Below, in pieces: positions 6,959 through 12,009 of a DNA stretch of 12,009 nt; within the stretch, counting starts at the first letter, position 1, and each line of letters starts with the position of its first letter. Where the stretch lies: contig JAIDFD010000141.1 of the NCBI GenBank assembly GCA_029054485.1, positions 1-12,009 of the forward strand, read 5' to 3'. The notes under the pieces were generated by a model. It made no database searches. It was given only the letters and a program-made list of their open reading frames with translations, and had not been told where the DNA came from. The position numbers and the translations under genes are program-made. The DNA comes from Clostridia bacterium (GTDB lineage Bacteria > Bacillota > Clostridia > Christensenellales > Borkfalkiaceae).

Positions 6959-6987
6959 AGTATACTTTAAAAAGCAAAAAAAGTAAA
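6959..6987 (-). promoter_or_regulatory. Promoter of the 87-aa gene
   Basis: On the minus strand, TTTACT (6987-6982) and TATACT (6964-6959) are 17 bases apart. The pair fits within the 44-base gap after the regulator gene. The -10 box ends six bases before the ATG, so transcription should start at or beside it. Confidence 0.55.
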
Positions 6988-6996
6988 CAGTTTTTA

Positions 6997-7437
6997 TCAG
7001 CTTTCCCTGCCGAGTAAAAAGTCTATACTGCACTCAAAGTACGACGCCAGTTTTTCAAGACTTTCAACCGAGGGCAAGGATTTCCCGAACAGCCAGTTGT
7101 ACACGATCGAACCCGACAGTTTCAAATCTTTTTCAATTCTGTACTGCGAGCTTCCGAAAAATTCTATGACCTCTCTCAACCTTTTGCCAAACGGCGGCAT
7201 TTGTAAAAACTCAGTACGCGAGGGAACTTCGCTAAGTCCTAAAATATAGTCCGCCGAACAGTTGAAATAATCAAGCATCGCCAAAAAGTTTTGAGTCGAC
7301 GGCAAATGTTCGCCGCGGATAAATTCCGCAACGCTTGTGCGGTTTGCGTTCACTTCCCTCGCGAGAGCCGCGCCGTTAAGCCCGCGCTCGTCCATATATT
7401 CTTTCAATCTTTCGGAAAATTTAGCCAAATCAATCAT
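6997..7437 (-). CDS. XRE-family regulator with two tandem helix-turn-helix domains
   Basis: The 146-aa protein consists of two Cro/CI-type DNA-binding domains and little else, at about residues 6-69 and 84-145. The halves are clear duplicates of each other. RLKEYMDERG...GEHLPS...LDYFNCSADYILGLSE in the first aligns with RLREVIEFFG...GKSLPS...ASYFECSIDFLLGRES in the second. There is no ligand-binding or enzymatic domain. The ATG has AGGAG seven bases upstream. The gene diverges from a 50-aa ORF, and the region between them carries a long inverted repeat (7458-7507) that is a likely binding site, so self-regulation and control of the 50-aa gene are expected by inference. It is followed by the 87-aa and DUF378-like genes, although the 87-aa gene seems to have its own promoter. 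Its signal and targets are unknown. Confidence 0.92.
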   Translation of the reverse strand: MIDLAKFSERLKEYMDERGLNGAALAREVNANRTSVAEFIRGEHLPSTQNFLAMLDYFNCSADYILGLSEVPSRTEFLQMPPFGKRLREVIEFFGSSQYRIEKDLKLSGSIVYNWLFGKSLPSVESLEKLASYFECSIDFLLGRES

Positions 7438-7457
7438 AGAATTGCTCCTATGAAAAG

Positions 7458-7507
7458 TATCATCGTTTTGCCTTACAAAAAGTTTATTATCAGGAAAAAC
7501 GATGATA
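7458..7507. repeat. Long interrupted inverted repeat, candidate operator of the tandem-HTH regulator
   Basis: Arms 7458-7473 and 7492-7507 are complementary at 15 of 16 positions, including an unbroken 12-bp outer part (TATCATCGTTTT / AAAACGATGATA). They are separated by 18 bases. The arm centres are 34 bases apart, a little over three helical turns. The right arm runs into the -10 box of the 50-aa gene's promoter, and the left arm is about 20 bases from the regulator's start codon. Bound protein could therefore block both directions. Confidence 0.65.
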
Positions 7508-7511
7508 TAAT
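7483..7511 (+). promoter_or_regulatory. Promoter of the 50-aa gene
   Basis: A perfect TATAAT at 7506-7511 follows a weak TTTATT at 7483-7488 by 17 bases. The right arm of the inverted repeat fills the spacer and touches the -10 box. The leader (about 7518-7569) holds a GCCGCC/GGCGGC stem (7520-7525 with 7541-7546) upstream of the ribosome binding site. Confidence 0.55.
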
Positions 7512-7569
7512 AGAATTAAGCCGCCATTAAAAACTTATCGGGCGGCAAAAAGTTCAAGGAGTGGATTTT

Positions 7570-7722
7570 ATGAATAACAGAATTACGGCGGTGGATTTTA
7601 CGGAAGAAATTTATACCTCGTTTAAGGACAGCTTCGTGGCAAAGATCGTTTGCAGGGTGGACGAAATATGCGTTGAGTTTTCAAACGGGCAGAAATTTAT
7701 CATAGAAATAAAAGAAATCTGA
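7570..7722 (+). CDS. Small protein of unknown function (50 aa), divergent from the XRE regulator
   Basis: This short ORF runs from an ATG with AAGGAG eight bases upstream to a TGA. It encodes 50 residues beginning MNNRITAVDFTEEIYTSF and ending NGQKFIIEIKEI. The second half (VAKIVCRVDEICVEFSNGQKFIIEIKEI) alternates hydrophobic and polar residues, like a small beta-hairpin or barrel strand set, and contains two cysteines (28 and 34). There is no membrane helix or signal peptide. A perfect -10 box, a good ribosome binding site and the divergent regulator with its inverted repeat all argue that it is a real gene. I do not recognise the family with certainty. It could be a partner or target of the regulator, but that is inference only. 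Confidence 0.7.
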   Translation: MNNRITAVDFTEEIYTSFKDSFVAKIVCRVDEICVEFSNGQKFIIEIKEI

Positions 7723-7767
7723 CCGCGTCCGAAGCGCACAAAAAAATTACGCGGATAAGAGAATAAG

Positions 7768-7796
7768 TTGACAAAGGTTTTATAAAAATATATAAT
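7768..7796 (+). promoter_or_regulatory. Consensus SigA promoter of the greA-lysS operon
   Basis: TTGACA (7768-7773) and TATAAT (7791-7796) are separated by exactly 17 bases, a full match to the housekeeping consensus. Transcription should start near 7803, leaving a leader of roughly 105 bases before greA. Confidence 0.88.
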
Positions 7797-7808
7797 ATCA
7801 AAGTAGTA

Positions 7809-7861
7809 AAGAGGATATGCGTGGTTCCGTGAGAGGCGGAATCACGTTTGTTTATCCTTTT
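7809..7861 (+). promoter_or_regulatory. Structured greA leader: two-tier hairpin, possible attenuator or terminator
   Basis: An inner 10-bp stem (7820-7829 with 7837-7846, one G-U pair, seven-base loop) is followed by TTTGTTT. An outer stem (7809-7817 with 7853-7861, one G-U pair) encloses it. The inner hairpin plus T-rich tract could terminate readthrough from the 50-aa gene and also stop some greA transcripts early. No known riboswitch class is recognised. Confidence 0.55.
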
Positions 7862-7909
7862 ACGGCAGTTTAACGGAAACAATAAAAACAAACAATAAAG
7901 AGGTATCAA

Positions 7910-8380
7910 ATGGCAGAACGTTTTGTAATGACGCAAAAGAATTACGAAGATTTAAAAAAGGAGCTGGACTATCTTGTCAAAGTCAAGCGTCCCGAAATTA
8001 TCGAGCGCATTGCAGAAGCACGCTCCCACGGCGACCTTTCCGAGAATGCCGAGTATGACGCGGCGCGCGAGGAACAGCGTTCCAACGAGGGCAAAATTGC
8101 GGAAATAGAATTTCAGATTAAAAACGCAGACGTGCGCGAAGAGGAAACGGACAAAAGCTACGTCCACCTCAACAGCGTGGTTACGGTATACGATGAGGAT
8201 ATGGAAGAAGAAGCCGTATATACAATAAGCTCGGTAACGGACGTAGACGTTATGCACGGCAAAATTTCTATCGAGTCCCCCATGGGCGCGGCGCTTTTGA
8301 AAAAGCGCAAAGGCGACAAAGTAACAGTGTCCTGTCCGGACGGCACCTCGTACACTCTTAAAATTTTGAAAATCAACTAA
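7910..8380 (+). CDS. greA: Transcription elongation factor GreA
   Basis: GreA enters the RNA polymerase secondary channel and stimulates cleavage of backtracked transcripts so stalled complexes can resume. The 156-aa protein has the family's normal length and two domains. An N-terminal antiparallel coiled coil (about 1-75) carries the tip motif GDLSENAEYDAA, with the key acidic residues D42 and E45. A C-terminal FKBP-like domain (about 80-156) carries the SPMGAALLKKRKGD signature. The ATG at 7910 follows AGAGG at good spacing. It is the first gene after a consensus promoter and a structured leader, and lysS follows after 11 bases. The greA-lysS pairing is common in Firmicutes. Confidence 0.98.
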   Translation: MAERFVMTQKNYEDLKKELDYLVKVKRPEIIERIAEARSHGDLSENAEYDAAREEQRSNEGKIAEIEFQIKNADVREEETDKSYVHLNSVVTVYDEDMEEEAVYTISSVTDVDVMHGKISIESPMGAALLKKRKGDKVTVSCPDGTSYTLKILKIN

Positions 8381-8391
8381 GGAAAGGGATT

Positions 8392-9897
8392 ATGGAAGAG
8401 ATAATAACCGCGGCGCCCACCGAAGAAGAACTTGCCGAGCAGGCGAGAATCAGGCGCGAAAAACTGCAAAAACTGACCGAAGAGGGCAACGACCCCTTTG
8501 TAAAGGTAAGCTACGACGTTACCGCAAACTCAAAGTCGGTCAAGGACGAATTTGAAAAACTGGAAGGCAAGGAAGTATCGCTCGCCGGCAGGCTTATGTC
8601 CCGCCGAATTATGGGCAAGGCTTCCTTTTCGCATATTTCCGACCGGGACGGGCTTATACAGATATACGTCCGCCGCGACGACGTCGGCGAAGAGGATTAC
8701 GCCTCTTTCAAAAAGGATTACGACTTAGGCGATATTATCGGCGTAAAGGGCTATGTTTTCAAGACCCAGACGGGCGAAATTTCTATCCACTGCAATCATA
8801 TAGAAATGCTTACCAAGTGTTTAAGATCTCTGCCCGAAAAGCAGCACGGTCTCAAAGACGCGGACATAAGATACAGGCAAAGGGATTTGGATCTGATAGT
8901 AAATCCCGAGGTGAAAAACACCTTTATCACCCGTTCGAAAATTTTAAAGGAGCTTCGCGCATTTTTGGACGGTCGCGGCTTTTTGGAAGTAGATACCCCC
9001 GTTTTGACCACCCTTGAAATCGGCGCGGCGGCGCGCCCCTTTAAAACCAAACACAACGCTTTGGATATAGATATGTACCTCAGAATTGAAACCGAACTTT
9101 ATCTGAAAAGACTGATAGTCGGCGGGCTTGAAAGAGTGTACGAAGTGGGCAGAATTTTCCGCAACGAGGGTATGGACGCATTCCACAACCCCGAGTTTAC
9201 TTCAATCGAAGTATATCAGGCATACTGCGACTATCACGCAATGATGGAGCTTGTCGAAGAGATGTACAAAACGGTTGCCCTCAACGTCTGCGGGACGACC
9301 GATATAACCTATCAGGGCACCGAAATCCACCTCGGCGGCAAGTGGGAAAAGCTCACCATGAAAGAGGCGGTCAAAAAGTATTGCGGTGCTGATTACGATA
9401 GCTGGAAAACGGACGCGGACGCCCGCGCCTGTGCGAAGAAGCTGAACTGCGAAGTCAAGGAAGGCGAAAGCGCGACCAAAGGTCACGTTCTCATTGCGCT
9501 CTTTGATACGTTCTGCGAAGAGAAGCTTATACAGCCCACCTTTATTTACGATTATCCCGTGGAAAACTCACCCCTTGCAAAACGCAAGGCGGACGATCCC
9601 GCTTTTACGCAGAGGTTTGAGTACTTCATATGTGCGCACGAATTCGGAAACGCGTTCTCAGAGCTGAACGACCCCATCGACCAGAAGCAGAGATTTGTAA
9701 AGCAGGTTGAGGAAAAACGCGCGCAGGAAAAGGGTTGCAACGCGCAGGTCGACGAGGACTTTATCACCGCGCTCGAATACGGACTTCCCCCCACGGGCGG
9801 ACTTGGTTTCGGCGTGGACAGGCTGGTTATGCTTCTCACCGACAGCGCGACTATCCGCGACGTACTTTTATTCCCGACAATGAAACCTAAAAAATAA
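8392..9897 (+). CDS. lysS: Lysyl-tRNA synthetase, class II
   Basis: The 501-aa enzyme charges tRNA(Lys) with lysine. An N-terminal OB-fold anticodon-binding domain (about 60-145, with GRLMSRRIMGKASFSHI at 66-82) precedes the class II catalytic domain. The catalytic core shows RYRQRDLDLI (160-169), motif 1 around GRGFLEVDTPVL (194-205), motif 2 with FRNEGMDAFHNPEFT (256-270), FSELNDPIDQ (422-431) and motif 3 GLGFGVDRL (470-478). Small departures from common sequences are IGAAARPF at 210-217 (GGA is usual) and RIETELYLKRL at 231-241 (RIAPELYLKRL is usual). Neither removes a residue I can call catalytic. The ATG is preceded by AAGGAAAGGG. It lies in the greA operon, 14 bases before the decarboxylase-family gene. 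Confidence 0.98.
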   Translation: MEEIITAAPTEEELAEQARIRREKLQKLTEEGNDPFVKVSYDVTANSKSVKDEFEKLEGKEVSLAGRLMSRRIMGKASFSHISDRDGLIQIYVRRDDVGEEDYASFKKDYDLGDIIGVKGYVFKTQTGEISIHCNHIEMLTKCLRSLPEKQHGLKDADIRYRQRDLDLIVNPEVKNTFITRSKILKELRAFLDGRGFLEVDTPVLTTLEIGAAARPFKTKHNALDIDMYLRIETELYLKRLIVGGLERVYEVGRIFRNEGMDAFHNPEFTSIEVYQAYCDYHAMMELVEEMYKTVALNVCGTTDITYQGTEIHLGGKWEKLTMKEAVKKYCGADYDSWKTDADARACAKKLNCEVKEGESATKGHVLIALFDTFCEEKLIQPTFIYDYPVENSPLAKRKADDPAFTQRFEYFICAHEFGNAFSELNDPIDQKQRFVKQVEEKRAQEKGCNAQVDEDFITALEYGLPPTGGLGFGVDRLVMLLTDSATIRDVLLFPTMKPKK

Positions 9898-9911
9898 AAA
9901 AGAGGTTTTTT

Positions 9912-11255
9912 ATGTACGATTATTTGATTTACAGCCGTCTTAAAAAGGCGGGTGTTGCACAGAAAACTTTTCATATCCCCGGACATAAGGACAGGGGTGA
10001 ATTCAAAAAACTTTTCCCAGTGTCCGCGCTGGACGTGACAGAACTTCCCTACTCGGACAATCTTCATAATCCCGATGAGGTAATAGCCGCGGCACAGCGG
10101 GATATAGCCGAAATACTAGGCGCGGGCGCGAGCTTTATCACCACGGACGGAAGTTCGAGCGGGGTATACGCTATGCTTTACGCCGCCGCGCAAAGGGGAA
10201 ACAAAATTATTGTTTTGCGCAATTCCCACCAGAGCGTATGGACGGGTTGCAGACTTTTGGGACTCGAACCCCTGATAGTGCAGGGTGAAGAGGTTGAAGG
10301 TATACTCACCTTTCCCGACTTGGGCGTAATAGAAGGGCTTATCGCCGCCGATACCAAAATCGCCGGTGTTTTGGTTACTTCGCCCGATTACTACGGCAAT
10401 ATAGCCCCGCTTGAACAGCTTTCGGCAATTACTAAAAATTATAACCGCCTTTTGCTTGTGGACGAAGCGCACGGCGCACACCTTGCGTTCGGCGACAAAA
10501 AGGGATATGCCGGACTTTACGCGGACGCGTGGGTGGACGGCGCACATAAGACTCTCCCCACTCTTACGCAGGGCGCAATTTTAAACGTGAACAACTCTGA
10601 AATTTATTCCTTTATAGAAGAGGGAATAAATATGTTCCGCACTACCTCGCCCAGCTATCCTATTATGGCTTCGGTTGAGTACGGAGTCAAGTATCTTGCA
10701 AACAATCCCGCAAAAGTGCAGACCGCGCGGCTTGCGGTTGAAACCTTTGTAAAGGAGTGCGAGGGCAACCTGCCCGTAGTCGTAAAAGACGACTGGACAA
10801 AGCTTTTGATAGACTTTAAGCCCCTCGGTATATCCGCGGAAACCGCGCTCAATTTACTTGAAAAGAAGGGCACATATGCCGAGCTTTGCGACGGCAGGTA
10901 TATTCTTTTCTACCTCTCGCCTATGGTCGATTTAAACGAACTGCGCGACCTGAAGAAAAAGCTTATCCCCATAACCGAAAACAAAAAACTTGCGGGAACC
11001 TTTAAAGATAAGCCCGCCATCCCCTCGGCGGACCGCTCTTACAGCTTTCTGTATGCGCTGAAAAAGCCTTGCGAGCTTGTTGACCTTGAGGACGCAGTAG
11101 GCAGAATGTGCGCCAAAAACGCGGGCGTTAATCCCCCCTGTATTCCCGTGATAGTTGCGGGCGAAATGATTTCGGTTGCGGCGGTAAAAACGCTTATGGC
11201 GGCAAAACACACCTTCGGTATGCACGAGGGCAAAGTGTTTGTGGTTAAAAAATGA
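9912..11255 (+). CDS. Orn/Lys/Arg decarboxylase-family PLP enzyme (YaaO-like)
   Basis: The 447-aa protein belongs to the fold-type I PLP group that includes the ornithine, lysine and arginine decarboxylases. Visible marks are FHIPGHK near the N-terminus (20-26), the cofactor-binding DGSSSG at 79-84, RNSHQSV at 103-109, DEAHGAH at 184-190 with the cofactor-contacting Asp and His, and DGAHKTLPTLTQ at 209-220, where K213 should bind PLP. It is shorter than the inducible acid-stress decarboxylases (about 700 aa) and near the size of B. subtilis YaaO. The true substrate cannot be told from sequence; polyamine synthesis is the usual guess. Its place directly before tmk matches the yaaO-tmk order of B. 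subtilis. AGAGG precedes the ATG. Its stop codon overlaps the tmk start. Confidence 0.92.
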   Translation: MYDYLIYSRLKKAGVAQKTFHIPGHKDRGEFKKLFPVSALDVTELPYSDNLHNPDEVIAAAQRDIAEILGAGASFITTDGSSSGVYAMLYAAAQRGNKIIVLRNSHQSVWTGCRLLGLEPLIVQGEEVEGILTFPDLGVIEGLIAADTKIAGVLVTSPDYYGNIAPLEQLSAITKNYNRLLLVDEAHGAHLAFGDKKGYAGLYADAWVDGAHKTLPTLTQGAILNVNNSEIYSFIEEGINMFRTTSPSYPIMASVEYGVKYLANNPAKVQTARLAVETFVKECEGNLPVVVKDDWTKLLIDFKPLGISAETALNLLEKKGTYAELCDGRYILFYLSPMVDLNELRDLKKKLIPITENKKLAGTFKDKPAIPSADRSYSFLYALKKPCELVDLEDAVGRMCAKNAGVNPPCIPVIVAGEMISVAAVKTLMAAKHTFGMHEGKVFVVKK

Positions 11256-11872
11256 TGAAGGGTAAATTTATTACTTTCGAGGGGTGCGAAGGCTCGGGCA
11301 AAAGCACGCAAATCAAATTGCTTGCGGAATATCTTGACAAATTAAACGCACCATATATTGTGACGAGAGAGCCGGGCGGAAGTGAAATCGCGGAAAAAAT
11401 CCGCAATCTTGTGCTTGACGGAAAAAACAAAAATATGTCCGATTCGTGCGAAGCATTGCTTTACGCCGCCGCGCGCGAACAGCATTTAAGCGATATAGTT
11501 ATCCCTGCGTTAAACGCCGGCAAAATGGTTATCTGCGACAGATACGTCCACTCTTCCCTTGCCTATCAGGGCTATGCCCGCGGATTGGGCGAAGAATATA
11601 TCAGGGCGATTAATTCCCGCGTAATAAGCGGATATATGCCCGACATAACCCTGTTTTTGGACATTGCGCCCGAGGACGCTTTCAGGCGCAAGCACGGCGC
11701 GGACAAAAACGACAGAATGGAGCAGCAGGGGCTGGAATTTCACCGCAGGGTTTACGAGGGGTATAAACACTGTTTAAAGAGCGATAAAAACTTTTACGCG
11801 GTGGACTGCCGCGGCAATAAAGAGCAAACCCACGCAAATATAATAAACATACTCAAAGATATCATAAAGTGA
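11252..11872 (+). CDS. tmk: Thymidylate kinase
   Basis: Tmk phosphorylates dTMP to dTDP with ATP, a required step in dTTP synthesis. The 206-aa protein is of normal length. It shows the P-loop GCEGSGKST at 11-19, REPGGSEIAEKIR at 39-51, the nucleotide-binding DRYVHSSLAYQG at 96-107 and a lid region near FRRKHGADKNDRMEQQG (144-160). Two adjacent ATG codons (11252 and 11255) are possible starts. The first overlaps the TGA of the decarboxylase gene, and no clear Shine-Dalgarno sequence is present, so translation is probably coupled. Its own TGA overlaps the GTG of the next gene (holB-like), fitting the conserved tmk...holB order of Firmicutes. The small genes yaaQ and yaaR that lie between them in B. 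subtilis are missing. Confidence 0.98.
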   Translation: MMKGKFITFEGCEGSGKSTQIKLLAEYLDKLNAPYIVTREPGGSEIAEKIRNLVLDGKNKNMSDSCEALLYAAAREQHLSDIVIPALNAGKMVICDRYVHSSLAYQGYARGLGEEYIRAINSRVISGYMPDITLFLDIAPEDAFRRKHGADKNDRMEQQGLEFHRRVYEGYKHCLKSDKNFYAVDCRGNKEQTHANIINILKDIIK

Positions 11873-12009
11873 AAAAGTTAATTTCGGGAACAACGGCATA
11901 CTCGGTTTTTTTAAACGACTTGAAAAGCGGCACGCTTTCGCACGCGTATATGCTGCACTTAAACGATATAAAAAACCTGCGCGCCGCGCTTAAAAGCTTT
12001 GCGCTTGCG
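11869..12009 (+). CDS. holB: DNA polymerase III delta' subunit, N-terminal fragment (runs off the window)
   Basis: A frame opens at GTG 11869, overlapping the tmk stop codon, and stays open to the window edge (47 codons). It has the typical beginning of a clamp-loader delta' protein: a short helical segment followed by LSHAYML, the equivalent of the LSHAYLF strand in HolB. The P-loop that follows in many AAA+ clamp-loader subunits is not visible; HLNDIKNLRAALKSFALA stands there instead. That is compatible with delta', which is a non-ATPase subunit in several bacteria. The assignment leans partly on the conserved tmk-holB order. The rest of the gene is outside the window. Confidence 0.75.
   Translation, partial: MKKLISGTTAYSVFLNDLKSGTLSHAYMLHLNDIKNLRAALKSFALA

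Noticed and set aside
6953..7033. Longer GTG start for the 87-aa gene inside the regulator gene
   Set aside because: No ribosome binding site, and the family-like N-terminus begins at the ATG at 6952.
7723..7754. CCGCGT/ACGCGG stem after the 50-aa gene as its terminator
   Set aside because: Only six base pairs with a 20-base loop, and no T tract follows; the hairpin at 7820-7846 is a better candidate.
7820..7846. T-box-like GTGGTTCCGTG sequence upstream of greA-lysS, tempting as a lysine T-box riboswitch
   Set aside because: Only about 20 bases separate it from the expected transcription start, so there is no room for Stem I and a specifier loop, and no antiterminator/terminator pair follows. 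It is simply one arm of the leader hairpin.
7700..7936. 78-aa hydrophobic minus-strand frame across the greA promoter
   Set aside because: Its hydrophobic content comes from the A/T-rich promoter and leader; it overlaps the consensus promoter and the greA start and has no ribosome binding site.
9896..9911. AAAAAA-GAGG-TTTTTT symmetry around the ribosome binding site of the decarboxylase gene, as a possible translation switch
   Set aside because: Six A-U pairs with a four-base loop are too weak to hide the site at normal growth temperature, and translating ribosomes finishing lysS would open it.
9552..10067. 171-aa minus-strand frame spanning the lysS/decarboxylase junction
   Set aside because: It overlaps two real genes in antisense, with no ribosome binding site, promoter or protein family visible.

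Overview
The window reads as a chromosomal housekeeping segment of an uncultured, gut-type Clostridia (Firmicutes) genome. The main clues are gene order and families typical of that phylum: greA-lysS, an Orn/Lys/Arg-decarboxylase-fold gene followed by tmk and holB, a trmN6-like/rsmI pair, two small families I know from clostridial genomes, and strong SigA-type promoters with AGGAG-type ribosome binding sites. No rRNA, tRNA, CRISPR array, transposase or phage gene is visible. No stretch over 300 bases lacks a gene; the longest gap is the 240-base divergent region between pckG and the 303-aa gene. The taxonomic reading is inference from gene content and is not precise.

Layout, left to right. 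Bases 1-3311 hold a compact minus-strand operon: a strong promoter (3283-3311), a TrmN6/YabB-like methyltransferase, RsmI, then a homodimer-type ABC exporter. Half of its probable terminator is cut off by the left edge. Bases 3322-5415 hold a single minus-strand gene for GTP-dependent PEP carboxykinase, with its own promoter, a palindrome just after the promoter, a GC-rich terminator, and an unusual Lys/Ala-rich C-terminal tail. Diverging from it on the plus strand is a 303-aa protein of a conserved clostridial family of unknown function (5551-6462).

Bases 6466-7722 form a small-gene island. On the minus strand are a tandem-HTH XRE-family regulator (146 aa), an 87-aa clostridial protein and a 69-aa DUF378-like membrane protein. 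Diverging from the regulator is a 50-aa ORF (7570-7722). A long, nearly perfect inverted repeat in the shared control region overlaps the 50-aa gene's promoter and is a candidate operator.

From 7768 to the right edge runs a plus-strand operon driven by a consensus TTGACA-17-TATAAT promoter with a structured leader: greA, lysS, an Orn/Lys/Arg-decarboxylase-family gene, tmk, and the start of holB (DNA polymerase III delta'). Spacings are 11 and 14 bases, then two overlapping stop/start junctions, so translational coupling is likely. These genes combine transcript-elongation rescue, lysyl-tRNA charging, dTTP synthesis and replication clamp loading.

I see no clearly new multi-gene system. The points most worth a second look are the histone-H1-like tail on PEP carboxykinase, two genes whose promoters sit so close to the start codon that the mRNA would be leaderless, the tandem-HTH regulator with its inverted repeat and 50-aa divergent partner, and a possible attenuator in the greA leader.
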